Positions 45,806 to 55,873 of a stretch of 64,000 bases of DNA are shown here, one piece after another. The notes beneath the pieces are model-generated. The model searched no databases and was not told where the DNA came from. It saw only the letters and a list, made by a program, of their open reading frames with translations. The DNA is from Azolla caroliniana (lineage: Eukaryota; Polypodiophyta). A program made the position numbers and the translations under genes. The stretch is from NCBI GenBank assembly GCA_043228905.1, contig JBHGNT010000015.1, positions 62,001-126,000 on the forward strand, read 5' to 3'. Positions within the stretch are counted from its first letter, which is position 1, and each line of letters starts with the position of its first letter.

Positions 45806-46205
45806 GATAAATAATAAAATTTGCATGCATGATCTTGTGTACATAATGGTTGCATTAATTTGGTTGATATGGGTTGTACCAGAGGGCCATGGATATTCGA
45901 TTAATTCTTTTAATCCACCAACTTCATATCAATATTTGAAGCATAGGTCTAGTAAGAAGAACACCTCATTCTAGGAAAACTAGTTTAGATATTCCAAAAT
46001 TGGTCCTACCCAATAGCTAGAGAACTTCACACACGATGAACCAATACAAATTGACAAATACTTTCCAAGAAAGGCAAAGGAACTTATCAACTGGTTACTT
46101 GGCTACTCTAGAAACTCAGATTAACCCCAATTTCATTGATGGCTTCCAAATGAAAACCTATCGTTGGGACTTTTGAATACGGAAGTATAATGGATGTATT
46201 CACTA
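45806..46205. other. Intergenic between C and the LINE region
   Basis: AT-rich; nothing recognised. Confidence 0.55.
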
Positions 46206-46376
46206 TGTCTGGACACACTAGGTTTAGGCTATTTATGTAAATAGTGGAGAGGGTAGTTGCCCTAAGTCAGTTTGTATTTAAACTATCATTTGTAACCTAG
46301 TTTGTTGTTGTTGTTGCCATTTGAATAATACAAGTTGTATACATATTGTGTGCCTCTGAGGCTCTCTCTCTCTCTC

Positions 46377-46412
<36 letters not shown>

Positions 46413-46449
46413 CCCCCTAGTTATGAGCATTTTCATCTGCAACCATCTT
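46206..46449 (+). repeat. LTR-like block resembling the E LTR
   Basis: Starts TGTCTGGACAC. Shares the module GTAAATAGTGGAGAGGG, TTGCCCTAAGT, GTATTTAAAC, TTGTAACCTAG with 48470-48560 in the E LTR, then a CT tract (46364-46412) and an end in CATTTTCA. No target duplication found. It might instead be part of the LINE 5' region. Confidence 0.4.
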
Positions 46450-46562
46450 TGCCCCGCGGTTCCTCAAACGCAAGGTAGATTTTGAAACCCTAAATCGAGT
46501 GAAAGGTACATTCTCTCACCCTCCCTCTCTGTCTCTCTCTTCCCATAGGGTTTGTCCCTACA

Positions 46563-47432
46563 ATGGCAAACACTCGTAAAGCTGTTGCAAAGTTCGGGGG
46601 TATGATTGATGATGAGCCGAGATCACCAACAAATCTCGATTTCAATGTAGTGGACAAGATGCTTATGAGTCACTTGATTTCTCTTCAAGAAACCATAAAC
46701 AAGCAAGGTGAAGACATTAGGACGTTAATGAAAGAGAAGGATAAGCTCCAAATTGTTGTCATTGAGAATGAAAGTCTTAAGCAAGTGGTTGCAAAACTTG
46801 AAGAAGAGATTCAAGAATGTAAAAGAGCTTCTTTCAAAATAAATGAGCACCTTAACAAGATTGAGTTAAAGGAAGCATTAAAAGAAGAAAATTCGGAGAT
46901 GATGAGGCAGGATGTAAGTGAAATGAAAAATGTATGTACAACGAAGTCATGGGCCGATGTATGTGGTGGGGATGTGGTATCAAACTCATCTAATATGCAT
47001 GTGGTGCATCAAGAGAAGAATATAGAAAGCATAGATGTCTGAGAGTTGAAAGAACATGAATGACGATCAAAGAACATTGTCGTCTGTGGGATTAAAGAAG
47101 AGAGTATGGAAACAGCCACATCCCTTGGAAAGGCCATTGGTGATTTTTTTAGCATGCATTATGGGATGTCAGATGTGAATGTATATGGGGCACACCAAGT
47201 TGGGAAACATGGTGTTACTCTCTCCGGAGAAAGGCCTATTGTATGCACAATGACAAATAATACAAAGCGGTAGATCATACTCAAAAATAGTTGGGTATAC
47301 CTCAAAGGTATACAATGCTTTGTGAGTGAAGATCGTACTATCTCACAACAAAATGCTCGTCGTAAAGCATATGAAGAAAGATTGAAAAATAAGGTTAAGG
47401 ATGTGCCTAAAGATGGAAATGTAGGCAAATAG
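46563..47432 (+). pseudogene. LINE ORF1 (coiled coil, RNA-binding part)
   Basis: ATG 46563 (MANTRKAVAKFGG). A heptad-rich coiled coil runs about residues 40-125. In-frame stops occur at 47040, 47061 and about 47271, after which the same frame continues with NIVVCGIKEES, RPIVCTMTN and ISQQNARRKAYEERLKNKVK. This is like the RNA-recognition region of LINE ORF1 proteins. By family it binds element RNA as a chaperone. Decayed. Confidence 0.72.
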
Positions 47433-47438
47433 GGACAC

Positions 47439-47981
47439 GTGACCTATGAGACTAACCCATGCCTTTTACAACTATGCTTTTGGAATGGCAATGGATACCC
47501 ATGGAATCCGGGATTTGGCTTAGAGGAGTTCACCGATGACTCGGATATCACACTTCTTGTTGAAACATGGGAGCATGATACTCAAAGGATTCAAGGTTTG
47601 GGAAACTATAATGTACACTCTTTGATATGGAAGAAAAATCCAAGACAAAGAAGAGGACAAGGAGGGGTGGCATGTTTGATTAAGAAGGAAATAGAGAAAT
47701 ATGTGTCAATCATAAAAAATGATGAACATAAATGCTACATATGGCTCAAAATAGAAACACCTAATGATTTGCCCACTTTTATAGTTGGATGTTACATTCC
47801 TCATCAAGATTCTAACTTTAATGCTTGTTTGGATAAAGATCAACCTTTTGCCAATCTAGAAGATGATATTGCTTATTTCAAATCCAAAGGGAAAGTTATT
47901 GTCTTTGGTGACATGAATGCTCGTACAACGATGCGAGGGCTAGATCCGACTGGTCTTCCCGAATGTCGTCTAGCGGAATGA
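47439..47981 (+). pseudogene. LINE ORF2 endonuclease domain, truncated
   Basis: An apurinic-type endonuclease (exonuclease-endonuclease-phosphatase fold): LCFWNGNGYPWN, ITLLVETWEHD, GGVACLIKKEI, FIVGCYIPHQD and VIVFGDMNARTT. The Asn, Glu and Asp metal or catalytic positions in the first, second and last motifs are present. The frame ends after LPECRLAE, before the rest of the endonuclease and all of reverse transcriptase. Confidence 0.82.
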
Positions 47982-48022
47982 AACATGGATGGGGTTGTAC
48001 TAGAGACTAAGAGGATTAGTAC

Positions 48023-48068
<46 letters not shown>

Positions 48069-48150
48069 TATCTGCATTAGTATGAGATGTAGAGAGAAGG
48101 GAGAGAGACTATGAGAGAATCACGAGAGACAGAGAGAGAGAGGCCCACAT
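47982..48150. repeat. GA-rich tract
   Basis: (GA)n at 48023-48065 and interrupted GA repeats to 48142, just left of the tRNA-like module. Confidence 0.85.
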
Positions 48151-48218
48151 GGATGTAGCTCAGTTGGTAAGGTTGCCCAATAGAGACCAGGTGGTCATGG
48201 GTTCAACCCCTACATTCC
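48151..48218 (+). repeat. tRNA-derived SINE-like module
   Basis: Begins GGATGTAGCTCAGTTGGTAA, a near-perfect Pol III A box, and has a B box in GGGTTCAACCCC (48209-48220 area). The ends GGATGTA and TACATTCC resemble an acceptor stem. The D and anticodon stems do not fold well, so this is a tRNA-derived repeat rather than a functional tRNA. A non-tRNA tail follows to about 48270. Confidence 0.72.
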
Positions 48219-48275
48219 ACAGTGGCATCTAGTGAAATAGAGATATATATGAAGTATATAATAGAGAGGTGAGGA

Positions 48276-48340
48276 AATTGGGTTTCGAACCTAAGACACA
48301 GTGCTTGTAGTGTTATCGACTTACCACTAGGGTAAACTAA
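48276..48340 (-). repeat. Second tRNA-like module, opposite strand
   Basis: On the minus strand: an A-box-like CCCTAGTGGTAAG (48321-48332 region) and a B-box-like GGTTCGAAACCC (48279-48290). Tail-to-tail with the module at 48151, 60 bp away. Confidence 0.6.
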
Positions 48341-48417
48341 TTACAATAAAAAGAGAGAGAGTGTGTGTGTATGTGTGTGTGTGGAAGAGAGAAGTATGAT
48401 AACAGAGAGTATATTAT
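48341..48417. repeat. GA and GT microsatellites
   Basis: Short (GA)n and (GT)n tracts at 48350-48383, directly left of the E LTR. Confidence 0.8.
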
Positions 48418-48610
48418 TGTTGAGAGTCGAACTCAACTTCCCATAGTAATAGGTTTCACACTAGCTCATGGTCATACCAGGCTAGATTTGTAAATAGTAG
48501 AAAGGGCAATTGCCCTAGTTTAGTTGGTATTTAAACCAACCTCTTGTAACTTAGTTACTGTTGGAAGTATTTTGGTTAATGTAATATACAGTCTTTTATC
48601 TCCGTCTTAA

Positions 48611-48658
<48 letters not shown>

Positions 48659-48664
48659 GCCTTA

Positions 48665-48702
<38 letters not shown>

Positions 48703-48746
48703 CCTTCCGTTGTATCTCAGCCACTCTTGCTCCTCATTTGTTTTCA
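48418..48746 (+). repeat. E 5' LTR
   Basis: 329 bp, TG...CA ends, contains (CT)n 48612-48653 and (CA)n 48668-48700. A degenerate initiator-Met primer site follows. Confidence 0.8.
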
Positions 48747-48835
48747 TGGTATTGGAACGTGTGGTTGCTTAATTGAATCTATTCAATTGTGTTGTGGTAC
48801 ACATCGGCTCATCAACAGAGAAGAAATCGACATAA

Positions 48836-49692
48836 TGAACACTCAAATGGGAAATGCTCTTCCTACCGAAAAGCTTGACAGAATGAATTTTGCATCTTGG
48901 GAATACAAGATGCATCAATACCTTGTCGGACAAGGTTACTAGAGCTACATTGAAGCAGTTCACGAAACCCAACCCAACCCAACACACGCCGACTATCCCG
49001 CTTGAGAGCAGGCCGCAAGCCGTGTGTTGTATTGCCTTGCATCATGTGTTCATGATCATATGCTTGGATATATTGAGATTCGAAAACACCGAAAGAAGCT
49101 TGGGGAAATCTCAAGAAGATTTTTGCGGCCAACACTGCTGCATGAAAGCTCCAACTTCGATAGGTGCTAAACAACATGCAACAGAGGGACATGTCAATCA
49201 CCGGCTATACCATTTGATGCCCTCGGTTCGATTAATGTCGTAATCGACGATGATGAGATGGTGCAAATATGCCTCGGCGGCTTAGCACCCCGATTTGGCT
49301 CGATTAGTTCGGCCATCCTTGCAAGGGAGAACCCTCCTTCATTTTTCGATCTCCAATCAATATTGTTGGTTGAGGAGAATCACGCCCGACAAAGGAGCAA
49401 CGCATCCGAGGGTCATATGCTCTACTCCCAGTCGGATGATAGAAGAAATTTCGGCCATGGAAATAGAGCTCGATTTGAACAAGGCCGTAATGGTCGGCAA
49501 ACTCAAGAGCATAACCCCCACCAATGGCAAGCGGACAGGAACGGTCCTAGAGAGTTCGGTAGAAGGGGGAGTCATCATGCCGGACTGAGCAATCGTAACA
49601 ACCTGATCGAATGCGGGTACTGTGGAAAACACAACCACTATGAAGAGGAGTGCCATAAAAAGGTACAAGACTCGGCTTCAACTAGTTGATAG
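48836..49692 (+). pseudogene. E gag with zinc knuckle
   Basis: ATG 48836 (MNTQMGNALPTEKLDR) matches C gag. There are stops and shifts at 48941 and after. 49258-49689 are open, with VQICLGGLAPRFGS, SFFDLQSILLVEENH and the zinc knuckle CGYCGKHNHYEEEC. Confidence 0.85.
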
Positions 49693-49726
49693 CTCACGAA
49701 CTACGCATTGAATTCCGACTACAACA

Positions 49727-50397
49727 TGTTGGTAGACAGGTCCCTCCGGATGGGAAGGGAGAAGAACAGTGCCGACGAACAAACTCGGCCGAGGCCGAAA
49801 CGGTATGAACCGGATGGGGAGAACCCGACTTCGGAGAGTCGGGTGGTGTAGGCCCGGTATGAACCGGATGAGGAGTACCCGACTGCGGAGAGTCGGATGG
49901 TGTAGGCCCGGTATGAACCGGATGAGGAATACCCGACTGCGGAGAGCCGGATGGAGCCCATCGAGGCTACATTTGTAAATAGCCGAAAAGTCATATTAGT
50001 ATAAATATGACTTAGGGCAAACTTTTAGTTTTTTTTTGGAGTAGTTGTCGTTGTTGTTGTTGTTGTTGGTGCAAGAAGAAATCAGAGCACGTAACTGTAC
50101 AGAGAGAGAGAGAGAGAGACGAGGTCGTTGCCTCTGTTGTAACCGCTGCCTGTGGCGAAGATCTGAGAGCACGAGGTCGTTGCCTCAGTGATCTCACTGT
50201 TGTATATTTCTACATAGCGACAGTTTGCAGCTTGTGGGCTGCCGTGGTTTTTTCCCCTATTTTGGGGTTTTCCACATATACCTCCTGTGTACCATTTCTC
50301 CTCTTTTGTGTCGTGTTTCATTACCTGTTTTTCTGTGTATGTAAAGAATCTCGGTTGTGGCCGAGCGTCGGACATAAGGAACGTCAAGTTCTCAACA
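49727..50397 (+). repeat. Solo LTR S1 (A-related family) in E
   Basis: 671 bp, TGTTGGTAG ... TTCTCAACA, with flanks CAACA (49722-49726) and CGACA (50398-50402) that differ by one base. Contains three copies of a 54-bp-type repeat (49800-49960), the paired palindromes around TATA (49965-50013), (GA)n 50100-50120, and the CTCGG/CCGAG hairpin at 50350-50365. Confidence 0.87.
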
Positions 50398-50717
50398 CGA
50401 CAATCGTAGTGAAATGTTTACGAATTACCCTACGAATTCCAACTACGAAGATCATGGCGGAATGTTCGTAATGAGACACGAAGCACACTCGATGTCAGCA
50501 CAAGATTCAACTAGTGCCTCCGACTCAAATAACGTATGATTTGTCGATTTGGGAGCATCCAATCACATGACGTCTCATGAAGATTGGTTTCGGGAACTAC
50601 GGAAGCCCGAACGTCTCGGATATGTCAAAACAGGAGATGACACGACTCATCCAATACAGCATATCGAGAACATCCCATTCGGAAACGACGGAAAACAAAC
50701 CTACCTCAAGAATGTAC
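50398..50717 (+). pseudogene. E protease segment
   Basis: Between the two solo LTRs. FVDLGASNHMTSHEDWF replaces the DSG active site by DLG. It then continues to TYLKNVL, where S2 is inserted. Confidence 0.85.
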
Positions 50718-51497
50718 TGTTGGGAGACAGGTCCCTCTGGATGGGAAGGGAGAAGAACAATGCGGATGAGGAGTACCTGGCTACGAAGAGCTGGATGGTG
50801 CAGAACCGGTGAGAACCGGATGAGGAGTACCCGGCTTCGGAGAGCCGGATGGTGCAGACCCGGTGAGAACCGGATGAGGAGTACCCGGCTACGGAGAGCC
50901 GGATGGTGCAGACCCGGTGAGAACCAGATGAGGAGTACCCGGCTTCGGAGAGCCGGATGGTGCAGACCCGGTGAGAACCGGATGAGGAGTACCCGGCTAC
51001 GGAGAGCCGGATGGTGCAGACCCGGTGAGGAGTGCTCACAGGATGGAGAGACATATTCGTAAATATGTTTCTGAGAGTCCATCGAGGCTATATTTGTAAA
51101 TAGCCGAAAAGTCATATTAGTATAAATATGACTTAGGGCAAACTTATTGAGTGTGATGTAGGTGTGTTGTTATTCTTGTCTGTGTGAGATCAGAGTGCGC
51201 AACCGTGTACAGAGAGAGAGAGAGGAAGAGGTCGTTGCCTCTGTTGTAACCACCGCCTGTGGCGAAGATAGAAAGCTCGAGGTCGTTGCCTCGGTGCTTT
51301 ACTGTTGTACACTGTAACATAGTGATAGTTTTGCAGCTTGTGGGCTGCCGTGGTTTTTCCCTAGTTTGGGTTTTCCACGTAAACATCCTGTGTACTCTTC
51401 TCTTCACTGTGTCGTGCATTCTTACCTGTTTTTCTGTGTTTGATTTTAGACTCGGTTGTGGCCGAGCGTCATTCATCGGAGCGTGTAGTTCCCGTCA
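50718..51497 (+). repeat. Solo LTR S2 (A-related family) in E
   Basis: 780 bp, TGTTGGGAG ... TCCCGTCA, with perfect target copies TGTAC (50713-50717 and 51498-51502). Contains about five copies of a 54-bp repeat (50764-51030), the TATA palindrome pair (51085-51134), (GA)n about 51210-51225, and the CTCGG/CCGAG hairpin 51451-51466. Confidence 0.92.
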
Positions 51498-51502
51498 TGT
51501 AC

Positions 51503-53128
51503 TGCATGTCCCCACCATTATGAAGAACTTGGTCTTAGTCAGCCAGATTGTCGAACAAGGAATGCAAGTACAATTCAACAACGACGGGTGCTTCATCGAA
51601 AGGGGCCGTTAAGTCATAGCTCATGGTTGATGAGAAGGCTATATGTTTATCCTCAAATCGAACGAGGTAAAGTCAACCATGTTCGCAAAGGACCTCAAAG
51701 TCAAAACAGACCTACATTTGTGGCACAAAAGAATCGGTCACATCAATCTCCAAAAACTTCAGAACATGCAATCGAAAGGAGTCCTAATCAGACTCCCGAA
51801 CTTTACCGTGAAGGAGATTATGGGCGTATGCGAAGGGTGCCAGTTCAGAAAGCAACACCTACATCCATTCCCGAAAGAGCGGAATGTGCGCAAAGGGATC
51901 TTGGATGTTGTACATTCAAATGTATGGGGACCGTCCTAGACAAGCACACTCAGCAGATGCCGATATTACATTACGTTCATCAACAACTTCTCTAGGAACA
52001 CCTGGATCTACCCGATGAAACAAAAGAGTGAAGTGTTCAGATACTTCCAGAGATTCAAAGCCAAAGTCGAAAAAGCTACGGATTGGCATGTACGCTGCCT
52101 TCGATTGGATGGAGGCAAAGAATACTTTTCGGATGAGTTTATGCCGTATCTCTAAAAGAAAGGAATCCGACGAGAATTCTCATGCCATCACACACCTCTG
52201 CAGAACGACGTAGCTTAGCGTAAAAACCGACACATAGTAGAAGTCGCACGGGCTATGATGAATGAGAAGAACTTGCCGAATTCGTACTGGGCAGAAGCGG
52301 CGAACACGAATGTATACCTCATGAATAGATGCACAACCTCGGGAGTACACGATGTAACTCATGAGAAGTTCTTTGGAAAGAAGCCAAACTATCACATGTC
52401 CGCATTTTCGGTGCAATCGCTTACGTACATGTTCCCGATGATACGCGATAAACACTCGACCCGAAGTCGGAGAAATGTATCCTCATAGAATACTCACTCG
52501 AACAGTAGGGATACAAATGCTACAACCCATCTACCCAAAAAGTTCGAACAAGTCGAGATGTAGTCTTCGACGAATACGCATCCTGGTATGCACCAGACAA
52601 TACTTCAACTCCAACTCCGATTGATGCGGATGACGCCGAAATAGAAATAGAAGCTGAGGATCGGCTCACGCAGATGTTCGAAGACAACCCGATTATGACA
52701 CAGCTTAGTGGACCACGGGAGCCTCCGAGTGACCAAAGCACACTTTGACCGAGTCTGAAACTCGACAAAGGGAAGGCCAAGATGTCCGAGATACGAAGAT
52801 CCAATTGGCGACACGTCAACTCACTCCCTTGAAAGTGAGTTTGAAGGCTTGGACATCCCAATCATCCAGACAGATGGAGCGAAGAAAGCCGCAAACGAGA
52901 AGCTCTGTCGATTGACCCGTGAAAAGAACCCTGTAAGCTGCTTCAGCTACAACGATTATATGGCGTACCATTATGCCTTCATGATGAAGGTAGCGTCAGT
53001 ACGGGAGCCGGAGACGCTTTCCGAAGCCATAAAGGATCCGCGATGGGTCGATGTGATGCATGAGGAAATCGAGGCGTTATACAAAAACGAGACATGGGAT
53101 CTCGTCCCTCACACTCAACCACTTGCAG
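51503..53128 (+). pseudogene. E pre-integrase, integrase and early RT
   Basis: LVLVSQIVEQGMQVQFNNDG, then WHKRIGHINLQ, integrase CEGCQF (second Cys pair kept), shifted core, MNEKNLPNSYWAEAAN, linker, and the lead to reverse transcriptase (EALYKNETWDLVP). Many stops. Breaks at about 53128 against the A3 fragment. Confidence 0.85.
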
Positions 53129-53838
53129 GGAATCCATCTTGTCCTGCATGACACTAAACCACTTGCAGCTATGGGTGTCTCCCCTTGCTTCTTCAAAGCT
53201 TTCCGGTTCCCCCTCATCGGTTAGCAACACATGCTCTGCATCCGGAAATCTTCGGGGGGCACTTCTCTCCCGGAGAGGATATCTCCGTCCTTGGTTTCTG
53301 ACTGCCGGTTCCTCCGTTTGTTCCGAATCTGAATCCAATTCTGGATCTTGTTCGGTTCCGGTGTCTTCTTCTTCGGTCGGTTCGGTTTCCTGTTTACGTG
53401 GAAAACCCTAACAGGGAAAAAACCACGGGAGCCCAGAGACTCCGAACTATCACTATGAAGAGAAGGGGTACAATCAGAGACTCGGAGGCAACGACCTCGA
53501 GCTCTGTTTCTTCGCACAGTGGCGGTTACAACAGAGTATCACTCTGTATCTCTCTCTCTCTCCCTCTCATCCTTTACAACAGTTATAACAACATGACAAC
53601 AACACAATCACACTCTCACACATACAAAGTGATTGACCTAAGTCATATTTATAGTTATGAACTTACGGCTATTTACAAATATAGCCTCAATGGGCTTATT
53701 CAAGAAATATTTACAAATCTATCTTCTCTTCCGGTTCTCATCGGGTCCACCGATCTGGTTTCTGGATCTCTTTCGGTTCTCACCGGGTCCTCTTTGTTCA
53801 ACACCGGATCCCATCTGGAGAGACCGATTTTCCCAACA
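53124..53838 (-). mobile_element. A-family copia fragment A3 (internally deleted)
   Basis: On the minus strand, 53124-53388 encode the pol linker and the start of reverse transcriptase (RRYPLRERSAPRRFPDAEHV, then VMQDKMDSL). This is fused near 53390 to the middle of an A-type 5' LTR (53390-53838, ending TCCCAACA). Gag, protease and integrase are gone. The LTR keeps the palindrome module in degraded form (53640-53684). Confidence 0.85.
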
Positions 53839-54115
53839 GGTGGGTAGATAGTTCTACTTGAATCTTGCACACTCACTCCAGATGATCATATGCACTAGGA
53901 TTTGTGGGTAATTCAGGAACTTCGAATACACACCAATGAGGATGATAGGTTATATGAGCATAGAATGGTGTAACCCTAATAGGAGAGTGGATAGAATTAT
54001 TATAAGCAAATTCGGCATATTGTGTAATATGTTTGCCCAATCATCTTGTTGATAGCTTAGGAAACACCGAAGATACTGCTCCAGTGTTTGATTTGTACGT
54101 TGTCACGGTAATCCG
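53839..54115 (-). pseudogene. Chromovirus integrase remnant
   Basis: On the minus strand reads TNQTLEQYLRCFLSYQQDDW, close to the same region of G (15735-15795), followed by frame-shifted matches. A short, old fragment without ends. Confidence 0.75.
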
Positions 54116-54257
54116 TCTGTACATGTAGGATCGGGGGTGGGACCACGGGGTCTTGCACTGGAGAGAGATGGCGGAAGAAAGACCGAGCTTCGCCGGAACC
54201 AACCACTCCTCTAATGCGCTGGTTAGAGCGTTTCCATATGTGTACTGGAGGCCACTG

Positions 54258-54298
<41 letters not shown>

Positions 54299-54322
54299 AT
54301 ACACACATCACCCACACAACAC
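54116..54322. other. Spacer with GA microsatellite
   Basis: Unique sequence, then (GA)n 54258-54296. No gene seen. Confidence 0.6.
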
Positions 54323-55037
54323 TGTCGTAGTGTACTTTGTGCACTACGTAAAATATGTGTAGAGTACTCGATTGACTAACTATAAAGAGATAGGAGAGAA
54401 TACTAAAATGATTATGTTACATGCATAGAGCATGATTAAACCATGTACCTCCATGTTAACAATTTCAAGCCTTACCATTGTGCTAGCACATTATAAGTAT
54501 AAAAGTTATAAATTCTAGTTATACAAAAGTTCATCCCATGTAATAAGCATAAAATAAAAGTTGTTCATGCATAAACACTCGAGTTAAAAGAAAAAAAATA
54601 TGATAGAGAAAGTTATTCATGTACATTTGGTGTGCATGAACACTTGAGTTAAAAAGAAAAAGTATGATAGAAAAATCTAAGACATCTAGTGTGCATGAAC
54701 ACTCGAGTTAGAGAAATGTAGTCTTTTCCATCATTATATAATGATGGGGAAGCAAATTGTAAGGGGTTGTTGTTGAATTTTTTTCATAAGGGTTGATTAA
54801 TATATTATACTAGTGGGATGCACGAATTTTCTATCTATTTCTCTCTTTCAATCAAAATTCCTATTCTTTCCTAAGTATTGATTAATACATTATACTCGTG
54901 GGATTCATGAATTTCCTATCTTTCTTTCTTGCAATCTATTGATAACTAGACTTATCTCAAATTCTTCCTCCTCCTAGTCCAAAACCCAGCGGTTCCCACC
55001 CGACTCACACAACGATCCAGCACTGAAAGGCACGACA
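54323..55037 (+). repeat. D 5' LTR
   Basis: 715 bp, TGTCGTAGTG ... GGCACGACA. Internal direct repeats: three copies around GTGCATGAACACTCGAGTTA (54560-54715) and two around TATTATACTAGTGGGAT (54793-54925). An antisense tRNA-like block lies at about 54431-54490. Matches the solo LTR in the leader of C. Confidence 0.82.
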
Positions 55038-55075
55038 CAATTGGTGAACCCGACGTCAAGACGGGTGGCAAGGAG

Positions 55076-55873
55076 ATGGAGAATCGACAAGAGGCTAACA
55101 ACATGGTGACAATGTTCAAGACAATGTTACAAGAACAACGCACAATGTTGGAGATTGAGGCGGCAGTAGAGTGGCTCATGCAACGGAACGGGTAATTCAA
55201 CGGGAAGGATGTGTCACGTTATTTGCGGTACTACAAGGCGGAGATGCTATAGTGTGGAATATCGGAAGGATTGCAAGTGACATCCTTTAATTGGGTGGTT
55301 GTGGATGGGCTTCAAGGGAGTATCCATGGGATACGACAACAAAATCCGACGTGGTCGCCGTTTGAAGAAGCGCTGAAGACCACATCCGCTATCAAGGACT
55401 CCTCCAAGGAAACATGGAGAGGATTCGAAGAGTGGGTGAAGACACCGGACAAGGGGTTGAAGGTCCTCGATGTGTTTTCGGCATTCGAAATTTGATTCCG
55501 GAGGCTGTCCACAAGACATCAAGCTATCCTTGCACTGGACAAAGTGATCATGTTCTTACGAGCCATGGATATCCGGGACCGGAAAGATCTTGGAGCTCTT
55601 CTAGAGGATATGACTACTGAGAGTGGCCTCACCAATACATGGGAAAACGTGCGGGGCGTCATCACGCGATACACAAAGAGGGGGCAATGGCTTGGTAATG
55701 AAGAAAAAAGGGTTTCGGAACCAATTCCGAGACCAAGAGCCGGATTGGAAGACCATCAACCGTGGGCTTGGGAGACTACGACTGAGAAGGGAATTGATGC
55801 AACCATAGTGGAGCAGTTACTAAAGGGGATGGAGAATCTCAAAATTGCGATGGTGAAGGAATCGGAAGACCGT
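55076..55873 (+). pseudogene. D gag, N-terminal part
   Basis: ATG 55076 (MENRQEANNMVTMFK). Stops near 55193 and 55250. Recognisable stretches: FNGKDVSRYLRYYKAEML, EEWVKTPDKGLKVLDVFSAF and DKVIMFLRAMDIRDRKDLG. Interrupted at 55873 by the solo LTR F1; the frame resumes after it with the zinc knuckle. Confidence 0.75.

Larger units (their letters stand above)
46450..47981 (+). mobile_element. LINE, 5' half only (ORF1 and part of EN)
   Basis: A non-LTR retrotransposon that keeps a leader, ORF1 and the front of ORF2 but has no reverse transcriptase and no 3' end or poly-A tail. The cut is near 47981, followed by short repeats and a GA tract. Keeping the 5' part and losing the 3' part is the reverse of normal LINE truncation. 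Confidence 0.8.
48418..53128 (+). mobile_element. Copia element E (decayed, hosts two solo LTRs)
   Basis: Plus-strand copia of the B/C family. 5' LTR 48418-48746 (TGTTGAGAG ... TTTTCA), a decayed primer-binding site TGGTATTGGAAC at 48747, and gag from ATG 48836. It is interrupted by solo LTRs at 49727-50397 and 50718-51497. It ends abruptly at about 53128 in early reverse transcriptase, where it meets an A-family fragment of opposite orientation. No 3' LTR. Confidence 0.88.

Noticed and set aside
48151-48218. Functional tRNA gene
   Set aside because: A and B boxes are good, but the D and anticodon arms do not form proper stems. A SINE-type relic fits better.
50764-51030. Regular 54-bp repeats resembling a CRISPR-like or regulatory array
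   Set aside because: Direct tandem repeats without spacers, lying inside an LTR with proper ends and target duplication.
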